This document shows positions 17,155 through 26,046 of a stretch of DNA of 64,000 nucleotides, piece by piece. The DNA is taken from assembly GCF_000158175.1 (NCBI RefSeq), contig NZ_DS999411.1, positions 2,386,654 to 2,450,653 of the forward strand. Direction: 5' to 3'. The translations under genes were made by a program, and so were the position numbers. This stretch comes from Luminiphilus syltensis NOR5-1B. GTDB taxonomy: Bacteria; Pseudomonadota; Gammaproteobacteria; Pseudomonadales; Halieaceae. Positions within the stretch are counted from its first letter, which is position 1; each line of letters starts with the position of its first letter. The notes beneath the pieces are model-generated. The model ran no database searches. It was not told the DNA's origin and saw only the letters and a program-made list of their open reading frames with translations.

Positions 17155-18330
17155 ATGCTGGTTAATTTTTTTCAGGGGCTGAAAGATGCAGGGGTTCCGG
17201 TAACCCCGCGGGAGTTGCTCGACCTTCTCAAGGCGATGGAAGCCAGGCTCGCGTTTGCCGATATGGATGATTTCTACTTCTTGTCCCGGACGGTTCTGGT
17301 AAAGGATGAAAAGTACTTTGATCGCTTCGATCGCGCCTTCGGACTTCATTTTCGGGATCTTGAGGGGCTCGATGACATCATCGAGGCGATGATCCCGGAA
17401 GATTGGTTGCGCAGTGAGTTTATGAAGCAACTCTCGCAGGAAGAGCGCGACAAAATTGAATCCCTCGGCGGCCTCGAAAAGCTCATAGAAGAGTTCAAGA
17501 AACGACTTGATGAGCAGAAGAAGCGCCACCAGGGCGGCAACAAGTGGATCGGAACCGGGGGCACCTCGCCGTTTGGTCAGGAGGGGTATCACCCGGAGGG
17601 GATTCGCGTTGGGCCCAATGGTAAAAACCAGCGCGCGGTAAAGGTATGGGATCGTCGGGACTTCCGTAATCTCGATGACAGCGTTGAGCTCGGTACCCGA
17701 AATATCAAGGTCGCCATGCGTCGACTGCGAAAGTTTGCCCGCACTGGCGCCGCCGATGAGCTCGACCTGGATGACACCATCTCTTCGACCGCCCGAAATG
17801 CCGGCTATCTCGATATCAAAATGGTACCCGAGCGGCACAATGCGGTTAAGGTGCTGCTATTTCTCGACGTGGGTGGCTCGATGGACCCCCATGTGCGAGT
17901 TTGCGAGGAGCTGTTTTCAGCCGCGAGGAGCGAGTTCAAGCATCTCGAGCATTTTTATTTTCACAACTTTCTCTACGAGAGTGTGTGGCGGAATAATGTC
18001 CGGCGACATGCCCAGCGGACACCGCTGCTCGATGTGATGCACAAATACGGGCACGATTACAAAGTGGTTATCGTCGGCGATGCCTCCATGTCCCCCTACG
18101 AGATTGTTCAGCCGGGCGGTTCGGTGGAGCACTGGAATGACGAACCCGGACAGGTGTGGCTGCAGCGCCTCCGAAACACCTACGAGAAATGTATCTGGAT
18201 CAACCCGACCCATCAGGAAGACTGGCAATACACCCAGTCGATAGGCATCACACGACAACTGATGGAAGATCAGATGTATCCGTTGACGCTGGATGGTCTG
18301 GAGCAGGGCATGTCATTTCTCTCGAAATGA
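17155..18330 (+). CDS. VWA domain protein, CoxE-like partner of MoxR
   Basis: A 391-residue cytosolic protein with an N-terminal helical region (FFQGLKDAGVPVTPRELLDLL) and a charged linker (residues ~95-130). The C-terminal von Willebrand A domain has a MIDAS-type motif, LLFLDVGGSMDPHV. The DxGGS form replaces DxSxS and is usual in CoxE/YeaD-type proteins. The pair with the MoxR ATPase at 16300-17145 is a standard two-gene unit whose role in most bacteria, metal-centre insertion or complex assembly, is inferred from a few studied cases. Confidence 0.88.
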   Translation: MLVNFFQGLKDAGVPVTPRELLDLLKAMEARLAFADMDDFYFLSRTVLVKDEKYFDRFDRAFGLHFRDLEGLDDIIEAMIPEDWLRSEFMKQLSQEERDKIESLGGLEKLIEEFKKRLDEQKKRHQGGNKWIGTGGTSPFGQEGYHPEGIRVGPNGKNQRAVKVWDRRDFRNLDDSVELGTRNIKVAMRRLRKFARTGAADELDLDDTISSTARNAGYLDIKMVPERHNAVKVLLFLDVGGSMDPHVRVCEELFSAARSEFKHLEHFYFHNFLYESVWRNNVRRHAQRTPLLDVMHKYGHDYKVVIVGDASMSPYEIVQPGGSVEHWNDEPGQVWLQRLRNTYEKCIWINPTHQEDWQYTQSIGITRQLMEDQMYPLTLDGLEQGMSFLSK

Positions 18331-18402
18331 CCCAGGACAAAGCAAGCCCGGCAGACGCTGGACGGACAGATCATGTCCCTTAGTCGGTTTGGTGGATCAT
18401 CA

Positions 18403-19155
18403 TCACGGGGCGATCTGCGCGGCGTAGCCGATCAGCGCCGCGGTTACAGCCACATTCAGTGATTCGACACCGCCAGCCATTGGAATGGACAAGCTTCGCG
18501 TAGCGAGCGAACGGGTGGCGTCAGAGACACCATGGGTCTCCCCACCGAGAACGTAGACCGCGGCGCGGGAGGGTCGATCTCCGAACAAGGAGTCGGGTGC
18601 GGCGCCGTCGAGGGCGACAATGTCGAGACCATTTTCCAGACATTGCCGCAGGGCGGGGGCAAGCGTCTCGCAGCTGATGATCGGTGCTTTGAAGAGTGTC
18701 CCCGCACTAGCCTTGATGACCAGAGGACCCAGGCTGGCAACACCCTTGCGCGGATACAGAATGCCGCCAATCCCGGAGGCGACGGCCGAGCGAATAATCA
18801 TGCCGACATTCTGTGGATTGGTCACCCCATCGAGAGCGAGCACCCGGGTAGCGCTGTCGATAGGTGCCGACAGAAACTGCTCGATGGACATGAAGCTTGG
18901 GCAGCGAATATCGAGGGCCACTCCCTGATCCTGCTTCTTATTTTTGGACAGTCGACCGAGTGCTTCTCGGGTATGTTCTCGGATCAGGATGTCGCGGGAC
19001 TTTGCGTAGTCAACAATCTCCTTCAAAATACCGGCACTACGGTTACTCGATGCCAGATGCAGGGTCCGGCAGTCCAGCGATGCGTCCATCAGCGCTTCCA
19101 ACACGGGCTTTCTGCCGTACAGTACCAGTAATTTTTCAAAGTGGTCTGGCTTCAC
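18403..19155 (-). CDS. SpoU/TrmH-family rRNA 2'-O-methyltransferase
   Basis: A 250-residue SPOUT methylase. An N-terminal L30e-like substrate-binding domain (LYGRKPVLEALMD) is followed by the catalytic trefoil-knot domain with motif 1 LALDGVTNPQNVGMIIRSA, motif 2 YVLGGETHGVSDATRSLA, and motif 3 LSIPMAGGVESLNVAVTAALIGY. This is the RlmB/TrmH layout; which RNA base is modified is not decidable by eye. It converges with the VWA gene, and the two stops are about 70 bases apart. Confidence 0.85.
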   Translation of the reverse strand: MKPDHFEKLLVLYGRKPVLEALMDASLDCRTLHLASSNRSAGILKEIVDYAKSRDILIREHTREALGRLSKNKKQDQGVALDIRCPSFMSIEQFLSAPIDSATRVLALDGVTNPQNVGMIIRSAVASGIGGILYPRKGVASLGPLVIKASAGTLFKAPIISCETLAPALRQCLENGLDIVALDGAAPDSLFGDRPSRAAVYVLGGETHGVSDATRSLATRSLSIPMAGGVESLNVAVTAALIGYAAQIAP

Positions 19156-19229
19156 GAGTGCATCACGGGATCAAAGGCGCGGCGCGACGTGGTTCGGCAG
19201 ATCGAAGCGTTGTCGAAGGAGAAAACACT

Positions 19230-19445
19230 ATGCTGCGGCTTTACACCACTCCAGGTTGTCACTTGTGCGAGCATGCCGAGGCTATTTTGGACGCCGAGGC
19301 GATTCCATTTACACCGGTGGATATTGCCGAGGATCCCGAGTTGATTGAGCGCTATGGGGTGCGTATTCCGGTCGTTGCGGATGACGCGGGGAATGAGTTG
19401 GGCTGGCCATTCGATGCCACGGCGCTGCGCCGGTTTCATGGGTAG
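19230..19445 (+). CDS. Glutaredoxin-like protein (DUF836)
   Basis: A 71-residue thioredoxin-fold protein. The active-site pattern PGCHLCEHAEAIL, VDIAEDPELIERYGVRIPVV and the C-terminal WPFDATALRRF match the DUF836/glutaredoxin-like family. Both redox cysteines are present (C-x-x-C). The start is ATG at 19230, preceded by AAGGAG (19216-19221); a longer open frame upstream is not coding. Divergent from the SpoU methylase and convergent with uspA. Confidence 0.85.
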   Translation: MLRLYTTPGCHLCEHAEAILDAEAIPFTPVDIAEDPELIERYGVRIPVVADDAGNELGWPFDATALRRFHG

Positions 19446-19477
19446 GCGGCCGTCCCGCCAGTTCCCGGGAGGGTCAG

Positions 19478-19915
19478 TCAGTCGGGCCGTTTTACGCGTA
19501 TCGCCAGAACATCACAGGCCGCTCCGTGTAAAACCCCGTCTGCGGTGGAGCCGAGCAACACGGCCAAGCCAAAGCGTGCATGACTTCCTACGACAATCAA
19601 ATCGGCCTCGAGGGCCTTGGCGGTCTCGGGAATCTCATTTTCGGGTCGGCCGACGACAAGGTGTCGCTGGGCTTCGGTAATACCGAGTTCGGCGCAGAAT
19701 CGATCCAGCTGCTCATCGGCCTGCTGATAGATTTCGTCCTGTATCGATGAGAAATCCATAGGTATATCGCCGCCATAGGTGATACTCAGTGGCTCTACGG
19801 CATGGAGCACATGCAGCTGCGCACCGTAGGTGGTCGCCATGGCGCTGGCTTTGCGCACAACGTCCGCTGACGTTTCACCGAGATCGACTGCGACCAGAAT
19901 GGTTTTGTAGGACAT
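19478..19915 (-). CDS. Universal stress protein UspA family
   Basis: A 145-residue single-domain Usp. It starts MSYKTILVAVDLGETS and ends with the nucleotide-binding signature VVGSHARFGLAVLLGSTADGVL followed by DVLAIRV, so it is of the ATP-binding type. Proteins of this family accumulate in stress or stationary phase; the molecular task is usually undefined. It is transcribed alone, away from the GTG-started gene at 20003. Confidence 0.92.
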   Translation of the reverse strand: MSYKTILVAVDLGETSADVVRKASAMATTYGAQLHVLHAVEPLSITYGGDIPMDFSSIQDEIYQQADEQLDRFCAELGITEAQRHLVVGRPENEIPETAKALEADLIVVGSHARFGLAVLLGSTADGVLHGAACDVLAIRVKRPD

Positions 19916-20002
19916 GGTTAGGCATTCCCTGGTTTTTCCGGTAGCTTAGCGCCGACTTGGCGCGGATGCCATGCTTTCAGTCGATAATGCCGGGGGATTG
20001 GC

Positions 20003-20443
20003 GTGGTCTACATTATTGTATTTCTTGCCCTGGGGGTCATTATTGGCCCGCTGCTATCGGCGATGCCCTCGAAGCGACAACGCTACCTCGCAGCGCAGCG
20101 CGATGTGGCGCGATCCCACGAGCTCACCGTTACCTTGCGACCGCCCCCGTCGGTACCTCCCCGGTTCGGCGTGATGCCAACGGAACTTGTGGGGTATCAG
20201 CGGCGCTTCCCCGAGGCGATGGACACGGTTGCGGAGCCCCGGGTTTTTATAAAAGGCGAACAGGGTTGGCAGTGTCGGGAAGTTGACCTGCGTATCCCGG
20301 AGGGTTTGGAGGACTTACCTCCCGGCGCCCAAATAGTGTCGCTAAGTCCCGAACAGATAACGATTTTTTGGGATGAAAAGGGCGATGCAGAAGCCGTGGA
20401 AAGCATTGCTGGTTTTATTGATCGCTTGCAGACGGCGGGGTAA
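20003..20443 (+). CDS. Single-pass membrane protein of unknown function
   Basis: A 146-residue protein with one N-terminal hydrophobic helix (VYIIVFLALGVIIGPLLSAM) and a soluble remainder rich in basic residues, then proline, then acidic residues. GTG at 20003 is the start. I recognise no named domain; similar genes stand upstream of topA in relatives, as far as I recall. Topology with the C-terminus in the cytosol is suggested by the basic stretch PSKRQRYLAAQR following the helix. Confidence 0.6.
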   Translation: MVYIIVFLALGVIIGPLLSAMPSKRQRYLAAQRDVARSHELTVTLRPPPSVPPRFGVMPTELVGYQRRFPEAMDTVAEPRVFIKGEQGWQCREVDLRIPEGLEDLPPGAQIVSLSPEQITIFWDEKGDAEAVESIAGFIDRLQTAG

Positions 20444-20484
20444 GTGCGTTACTGCTTAAATAGGCGAACGCGTTCGGCTGCGGC

Positions 20485-20514
20485 TTGACCCGGACCAAAC
20501 TCGGGCTATATAAC
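20485..20514 (+). promoter_or_regulatory. Putative promoter of topA
   Basis: TTGACC (20485-20490) and a TATATAAC element (20507-20514) give a spacing of 16 to 18 bases depending on the exact -10 hexamer. It lies ~95 bases before the topA ATG at 20610 in a 166-base gap, and is one of the closest matches to the sigma70 consensus in the window. Confidence 0.5.
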
Positions 20515-20609
20515 TGCGCTCCCTCGCCATCGGCGGGCGCTAGAAAAACGACGGTATCTGGATAAGCCAGAGCCGTGTTGCCACTGTTTCGGAGTTAATA
20601 ACAGCCATT

Positions 20610-23363
20610 ATGGGCAAATCACTGGTCATTGTTGAATCACCCGCCAAAGCGAAGACGATTAATAAGTACCTTGGCTCCGACTTCATTGTGAAGTCCAGTG
20701 TGGGCCATATTCGGGACCTGCCGACATCCGGTGGTGGGGCAACCAGCGATCCCAAGGAGCGCGCTGCGCAGGCCGCGATCACCCGTAAAATGGCGCCGGA
20801 GGAAAAGCAGAAGTACCAGGCCAGGAAAAAGCGCGATCAGCTGGTTCGTCGCATGGGTGTTGACCCGGACGATGACTGGAGTGCGCGCTATGAGGTGTTG
20901 CCGGGTAAGGAAAAGGTCGTCAATGAGCTCAAGAAGCTCGCCAAATCCAGCGATGCCATCTACCTCGCGACTGACCTGGACAGGGAGGGTGAGGCGATTG
21001 CCTGGCATTTGCAGGAGGCGATCGGGGGCGATATCAGCCGCTATCAGCGCGTGGTTTTCAATGAGATCACGAAGAAGGCCATCCAGGCCGCCTTTGAGCA
21101 CCCCGGGCAGTTGGATACCAATCGCGTCAATGCGCAGCAGGCGCGCCGTTTTCTTGACCGCGTGGTGGGCTTTGAGGTCTCTCCGTTACTCTGGGCAAAA
21201 ATTGCCCGCGGTCTCTCTGCGGGCAGGGTCCAGTCGGTCGCCGTGCGCCTGGTGGTCGAACGCGAGCGCGAGATCCGGGCGTTTGTTCCCGAGGAGTACT
21301 GGGAGGTACACGCTCATCTGCTGCGCGAGAAGAGCGATCCCATTGCCTTTGAAGTAAAGCGTTACCAGGGCAAAAAGTTTGCTCCCAAAGAGGAAGCCGA
21401 GGCCATGGCCGCGGTGGCGAGCCTGAGGGACGCCGACTACAAAGTCAGTGCCCTGGAGGCTCGAAAAACCAGCTCCAAGCCGCCGGCGCCCTTTATTACC
21501 TCGACCCTGCAGCAGGCGGCGAGTACTCGGCTCGGCTTTAGCGTGAAAAAGACGATGACCATGGCCCAGCGGCTTTACGAAGCCGGCTACATCACTTACA
21601 TGCGTACGGACTCCACCAATCTGAGCGCCGATGCGATCGCCAGTTGCAGGGATTACATCAAGGGCAAATTCCCCGCGGCCTATCTTCCCGAGTCCCCCAT
21701 CCGTTATTCCGCGAAGGAGGGCGCGCAGGAGGCCCACGAGGCGATTCGTCCCTCGGAGGTTGGCGTACTGCAGGGTCAGCTCAAAGGGATGGAGCGGGAT
21801 GCCGAGCGGCTTTATGAGCTTATCTGGCGTCAGTTTGTGGCCTGTCAAATGACGCCGGCGAGGTACCAGTCGACGACGGTCACTGTTGCCGCAGCGGATT
21901 ACGAATTGACAGCCCGGGGCCGCATCGTCGAATTCGATGGTTATACCCGTGTCCAGTCCCCGATGGCGAAAAAGGGAGATGACGCCGTGCTGCCGCCTTT
22001 TGCCGAGGGCGATGTACTGGGATTGAAATCGCTGGATCCAAAGCAGCACTTTACCAAGCCACCCGCGCGTTTCGGTGAGGCGAGCCTGGTGAAAGAGCTT
22101 GAAAAGAAGGGGATTGGCCGGCCTTCAACGTATGCGTCGATTATATCGACCATACAGGACCGCGGCTATGTCAGGCTGGAGAACAAGCGTTTCTATGCGG
22201 AGAAGATGGGCGATATCGTGACCCAGCGACTGCAGCAATCCTTCAGCGACCTGCTGGATTATGGTTTTACCGCAGAGATGGAAGCGCAACTCGACCGTGT
22301 TGCCGACGGTGAGCTGAGCTGGAAACAGTTACTCGATCGTTTTTACGCGGATTTCCGCAGCAAACTCGAAGGCGCTGCCCAGCCTGAGCCGGGTGGTATG
22401 CAGGCTAATGATCCGACACCTACGGGAATTGCCTGCGAAAAGTGCGGGCGCTCGATGCAGATTCGAACCGCCAGTACCGGTGTTTTTCTCGGCTGCTCGG
22501 GGTATGCGCTGCCGCCCAAGGAGCGCTGCAAGCACACGGTCAACCTGATCCCCGGCGATGAGGTGGTGAGCGCTGATGCCGATGACGAGGCGGAGTCTCG
22601 TTTGCTGTTAACCAAGCACCGCTGTCCAAAGTGCAATGCCGCCATGGACAGCTACCTGATCGACGAAGAGCGCAAACTCCACGTCTGCGGTAATAACCCC
22701 GACTGCCCGGGTTACGAGGTCGAGACCGGTCGATTCAAGATCAAGGGCTACGACGGGCCTATTATCGAGTGCGACAAATGTGGCGCCGAAATGCAGTTGA
22801 AGACGGGTCGTTTTGGCAAATACTTTGGCTGCACCGCAGAGGAGTGCAAGAACACCCGCAAGCTGCTGCGCAATGGAGAAGTGGCCCCGCCGAAGATGGA
22901 CCCGGTTCCCATGCCCGAGCTCGAGTGCGCCAAGGTGGACGATACCTATGTGTTGCGTGACGGTGCCTCGGGCATGTTTCTCGCCGCGAGTAAGTTCCCG
23001 AAGAATCGGGAAACGCGTCCGCCCTATGTTGACGAAATTCTCCCGCACAGGGGTGAGATTGACCCCAAGTACACCTTTCTTTTTGACGCTCCGGTGAAAG
23101 ATGATGCGGGGAACCGAAGCCAGATTCGCTATAGCAGAAAGACCAAAGAGCAGTATGTCATGACCGAGGTTGACGGCAAGGCGACGGGGTGGAAGGCCTT
23201 CTTCAACGACGGTCGCTGGATCCCGGAAGGGTCGGCGAAAGCCAAGCCGAAGAAGAAAGCGGCCAAGGCCAAAGCGAAGAAAAAGTCTGCCAAGAAAAGC
23301 GCCGCCAAACCATCTGTGGACCAGGCAGACCCGGCGGTCGCCGCGGACGCAACCGATAGCTGA
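20610..23363 (+). CDS. topA: DNA topoisomerase I
   Basis: A 917-residue type IA topoisomerase that relaxes negative supercoils. The Toprim domain begins [20 protein letters not shown] and includes [17 protein letters not shown]. The catalytic tyrosine is Tyr330 in [14 protein letters not shown]. Three C-terminal zinc modules follow ([24 protein letters not shown] with their partner cysteines), then a TopA-C domain ending [19 protein letters not shown]. The extreme C-terminus is a lysine/alanine-rich tail ([14 protein letters not shown]) likely to bind DNA or RNA polymerase. Next gene starts 3 bases later. Confidence 0.97.
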   Translation: MGKSLVIVESPAKAKTINKYLGSDFIVKSSVGHIRDLPTSGGGATSDPKERAAQAAITRKMAPEEKQKYQARKKRDQLVRRMGVDPDDDWSARYEVLPGKEKVVNELKKLAKSSDAIYLATDLDREGEAIAWHLQEAIGGDISRYQRVVFNEITKKAIQAAFEHPGQLDTNRVNAQQARRFLDRVVGFEVSPLLWAKIARGLSAGRVQSVAVRLVVEREREIRAFVPEEYWEVHAHLLREKSDPIAFEVKRYQGKKFAPKEEAEAMAAVASLRDADYKVSALEARKTSSKPPAPFITSTLQQAASTRLGFSVKKTMTMAQRLYEAGYITYMRTDSTNLSADAIASCRDYIKGKFPAAYLPESPIRYSAKEGAQEAHEAIRPSEVGVLQGQLKGMERDAERLYELIWRQFVACQMTPARYQSTTVTVAAADYELTARGRIVEFDGYTRVQSPMAKKGDDAVLPPFAEGDVLGLKSLDPKQHFTKPPARFGEASLVKELEKKGIGRPSTYASIISTIQDRGYVRLENKRFYAEKMGDIVTQRLQQSFSDLLDYGFTAEMEAQLDRVADGELSWKQLLDRFYADFRSKLEGAAQPEPGGMQANDPTPTGIACEKCGRSMQIRTASTGVFLGCSGYALPPKERCKHTVNLIPGDEVVSADADDEAESRLLLTKHRCPKCNAAMDSYLIDEERKLHVCGNNPDCPGYEVETGRFKIKGYDGPIIECDKCGAEMQLKTGRFGKYFGCTAEECKNTRKLLRNGEVAPPKMDPVPMPELECAKVDDTYVLRDGASGMFLAASKFPKNRETRPPYVDEILPHRGEIDPKYTFLFDAPVKDDAGNRSQIRYSRKTKEQYVMTEVDGKATGWKAFFNDGRWIPEGSAKAKPKKKAAKAKAKKKSAKKSAAKPSVDQADPAVAADATDS

Positions 23364-23366
23364 GCC

Positions 23367-23831
23367 GTGAGTTCCGCCCGAGGCCTGGCCAACCACTCGC
23401 TGTACATGGCGTCGTTACTGCTTGACGCGTGGGAGGGTGCACCCGAGCACCTGATGGCGGGCAGCTCCGCCATCGACGCGGCTTACGCCCCGGCGGTCCG
23501 GCTTCACCTTCTCGATGCTTATGGCTGGTTTCTGCTCGCGGTACAGCGCATATCGCCGTTGCCCGGCACGCCGCCACAGGGGGTCGATCAATTACCCGAT
23601 CGCGCCGCCGGTATTGGCCGGCCGGGTGAAATAGAGGAATATCGCCGCCTCGAGCGCGAGGGCTGGCTGTCGCGTTTGTGCGCGCCCTTGCCCGCCGGCA
23701 TGCCTGCTCGACGCAGGCCCGGGAGTCTTGCGGTGTCTAATGATTATCTCGACATCGCTGCCTGTCGCGAGTGCAAGGACCACTTCGAAGCCTTGTTTGC
23801 CCGCATGAGCGATTCATTGGATGAATATTGA
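23367..23831 (+). CDS. Conserved hypothetical protein (DUF6586-like)
   Basis: A 154-residue protein started by GTG, 3 bases after topA. It begins ARGLANHSLYMASLLLDAWE, with a segment LHLLDAYGWFLLAVQRISPLP. The layout and position after topA resemble the Pseudomonas DUF6586 gene in the same spot. No catalytic motif is visible; the N-terminal helices look like a small helical bundle. Co-transcription with topA is likely. Function unknown. Confidence 0.65.
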   Translation: MSSARGLANHSLYMASLLLDAWEGAPEHLMAGSSAIDAAYAPAVRLHLLDAYGWFLLAVQRISPLPGTPPQGVDQLPDRAAGIGRPGEIEEYRRLEREGWLSRLCAPLPAGMPARRRPGSLAVSNDYLDIAACRECKDHFEALFARMSDSLDEY

Positions 23832-23911
23832 GCGAACGCGATAGCAGGCGTTGGCGCGGGGTAGTCCAGACTGTTACAGTGACTGCACGTTCTGAAAAGA
23901 GAGGTAATGCA

Positions 23912-24175
23912 GTGGCTACTTCCCTGTTGGAAATTGTTGATCTTGGCGACGGTGAAATCGTCCTGCAGCGTGCCGACGACGATAGTGCCCCTCTGCTCAC
24001 CATCCATTTTTCAGATGAAGCCAACGCCCACCTGATGGAGAACTACCTTGAGGTGGCAAAAGCCATGATTCAGGCCGGTATTCAGACCGCAGCGCAACTC
24101 TCAGAGGTCGCGGGCGTCGAGATGGACGGGAATGAAGACGAGGCGACTTCTAGCGCCGACCGAACGCTTCACTGA
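23912..24175 (+). CDS. Small conserved hypothetical protein
   Basis: An 87-residue acidic protein reading MATSLLEIVDLGDGEIVLQRADD and FSDEANAHLMENYLEVAKAMIQAGI. The start is GTG at 23912 because AGAGAGG at 23898-23904 is spaced seven bases ahead; the frame is open from a TTG at 23828 but that lacks a ribosome site and overlaps the previous gene. It corresponds in position and pattern to a small gene between the DUF6586 gene and sulA-lexA in Pseudomonas. Here it converges with lexA and no sulA lies between. Confidence 0.65.
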   Translation: MATSLLEIVDLGDGEIVLQRADDDSAPLLTIHFSDEANAHLMENYLEVAKAMIQAGIQTAAQLSEVAGVEMDGNEDEATSSADRTLH

Positions 24176-24181
24176 CACTGA

Positions 24182-24775
24182 TCAGTGGCGTCTCAGTACG
24201 CCAACGCTGATGCCCTCAATAGCAAAAGATTGTGTCGTCAGGTTGACGACGATGGGTTGGTAAAGGCTGTTTTCGGGCAGCAGCGTAACAATCTGCTTTG
24301 ACGTGCGCTTGAAGCGTTTTACCGTGACTTCATCATCAATACGCGCCACCACGATCTGATTATCCGCGGCCACCGGTGTGCTGTGGACCGCCAGTAAATC
24401 CCCGTCGTAAATACCCACGTCAACCATGCTGTCGCCCTGCACGTTGAGCAGGTAATCAGCGGAAGGGGAGAAGAACGAACCCGGCAATTCGCAGTGCTCC
24501 TCCACATGCTCCTGCGCCAGTACAGGCTCACCTGCAGCAACGCGACCGACGATCGGAATACCCTTTTGCCCGGTCAGACGAATGCCTCGGGAGGTGCCGG
24601 GAATCATTTCAATGGCTCCTTTTTTGGCCAGCGCCTTGAGGTGTTCCTCGGCCGCATTGGCAGATTTAAACCCCATAATCTGAGCAATATCGGCACGCGT
24701 GGGCGGGAACCCCGTGTCTTCGATGTTACTGCGAATAATGTCGAGCACCTGTTGCTGTCGCTGGGTCAGTTTCAC
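24182..24775 (-). CDS. lexA: SOS repressor LexA
   Basis: A 197-residue repressor of the DNA-damage response. The N-terminal winged helix-turn-helix ([27 protein letters not shown], residues 23-49) binds SOS boxes. RecA-stimulated self-cleavage would occur between Ala81 and Gly82 (RVAAGEP), with catalytic Ser116 (GDSMVD) and Lys153 (TVKRF). These match E. coli Ala84-Gly85, Ser119 and Lys156 with a constant offset of three. Two SOS boxes lie just upstream (24811-24842), giving autoregulation. Confidence 0.97.
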   Translation of the reverse strand: MKLTQRQQQVLDIIRSNIEDTGFPPTRADIAQIMGFKSANAAEEHLKALAKKGAIEMIPGTSRGIRLTGQKGIPIVGRVAAGEPVLAQEHVEEHCELPGSFFSPSADYLLNVQGDSMVDVGIYDGDLLAVHSTPVAADNQIVVARIDDEVTVKRFKRTSKQIVTLLPENSLYQPIVVNLTTQSFAIEGISVGVLRRH

Positions 24776-24810
24776 GATGAGCCATTCTCCTGAAGCGTTT
24801 GACGAGGCCG

Positions 24811-24842
24811 CTGGTTTTCTATACAGCTGTTATTTTATACAG
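24811..24842 (-). promoter_or_regulatory. Two abutting LexA (SOS) boxes
   Basis: On the minus strand, CTGT-ATAAAATA-ACAG (24842-24827) is a perfect CTGT-N8-ACAG box with an A+T centre. It is directly followed by CTGT-ATAGAAAA-CCAG (24826-24811), one mismatch from consensus. The boxes touch without a spacer, 36 bases ahead of the lexA start. E. coli lexA also has two boxes. The divergent mscS-type gene starts 86 bases away on the other side. Confidence 0.85.
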
Positions 24843-24927
24843 CAATGGCCGCCGGTGCCAGCCTTTTTGGGCTGCGGATACGAACTGAGCTATTCTTGCC
24901 GGCGCGCGATTTTTCTTTGGGGTAAAC

Positions 24928-26046
24928 ATGGAAGTACTGATGAACCAACTGGCGCCATTAGCGGAGGCGCTGGGGGTCTCGGCAGCGGTGCTAGAGGTTG
25001 CTGTTCTTTTCTCGCTGGGTGTGATCGGTCATCTGTTCATACGCTGGTCGGTACGGCGCCTGGCCGGGGTCGCGGATCGAACGGGAACCCAGTGGGACGA
25101 CGTCGCGGTGTATGCCATATCGCCCCCTGCAGAGTGGGTGCTATGGATCGTACTCATCTATGCGTCCCTCGGGGTTGGTGAGTCTTTCGCCGGTCTGAGG
25201 GCGCAGCTGCTTCAGGTCGCTGATACGGGTTTGGTCGTGTTGCTGGGCTGGTTTATTCATCGCCTGGCGAAAGGGGTCGAGATGGAGCTGCTCGCCGAGC
25301 ACCACGGTCCGCGGGACTCCGACCAGCGCGCAACGATTAGCGCGACAACGCGCCTGGTAAGAATTTGCGGTTGGGTTTTGGCCGCGCTCATGGTGCTGCA
25401 GACTCTCGGTGTTTCCATTTCGGGCATTCTTGCGTTTGGGGGTATAGGTGGGATCGCCGTCGGTTTCGCCGCCAAGGATGTGCTGGCCAATTTTTTGGGT
25501 GGCCTGAGTATTTTTCTCGATCGCCCTTTTGCCATTGGCGACTGGATACGTTCGCCGGATCGCCAGATTGAGGGGGTTGTGGAACATATCGGTTGGCGCG
25601 TGACCCGAATCCGGACCTTTGACCTGCGACCCCTTTACGTGCCGAATTCCATGTTTTCCACCATTGCACTGGAGAATCCGTCGCGAATGAAGAATCGACG
25701 GATTTTTGAAACCTTTGGTATCCGCTACGACGATGTACAGCAGATGGACGCGATTGTTGCGGATGTGCGCTCACTGCTGCAGCAGCACAAGGCCATCGAT
25801 AAGGCGCGAACACTGATGGTTAACTTCACGACCTGCGGTCCGTCGTCGCTGGACTTCTTCGTTTATGCGTTTACCAAAACCACCGACTGGGTGAAGTTTC
25901 ACGGGATAAAGCAGGAAGTCATGCTCAGTATTCTCGCAATCATCGAGAGCCATGGTGCTGAGGTCGCGTTCCCGACCCGAACCCTGGTGATGGCAGAGCC
26001 GGATCCGAAGCTTCTCGAGCAGCGCCTACCGCCGGAAGATTTATAA
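24928..26046 (+). CDS. MscS-family mechanosensitive ion channel
   Basis: A 372-residue inner-membrane protein. Hydrophobic segments lie around residues 15-40, 65-90 and 105-125, with another near 150-165. The pore helix and signature are ILAFGGIGGIAVGFAAKDVLANFLGG, followed by the beta-domain start GLSIFLDRPFAIGDWI. The C-terminal cytosolic part is of MscS type (YVPNSMFSTIALENPSRM). Such channels vent solutes on osmotic downshock. It is divergent from lexA; whether it is under LexA control is open. Its end overlaps the csiV gene end by six bases. Confidence 0.9.
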   Translation: MEVLMNQLAPLAEALGVSAAVLEVAVLFSLGVIGHLFIRWSVRRLAGVADRTGTQWDDVAVYAISPPAEWVLWIVLIYASLGVGESFAGLRAQLLQVADTGLVVLLGWFIHRLAKGVEMELLAEHHGPRDSDQRATISATTRLVRICGWVLAALMVLQTLGVSISGILAFGGIGGIAVGFAAKDVLANFLGGLSIFLDRPFAIGDWIRSPDRQIEGVVEHIGWRVTRIRTFDLRPLYVPNSMFSTIALENPSRMKNRRIFETFGIRYDDVQQMDAIVADVRSLLQQHKAIDKARTLMVNFTTCGPSSLDFFVYAFTKTTDWVKFHGIKQEVMLSILAIIESHGAEVAFPTRTLVMAEPDPKLLEQRLPPEDL

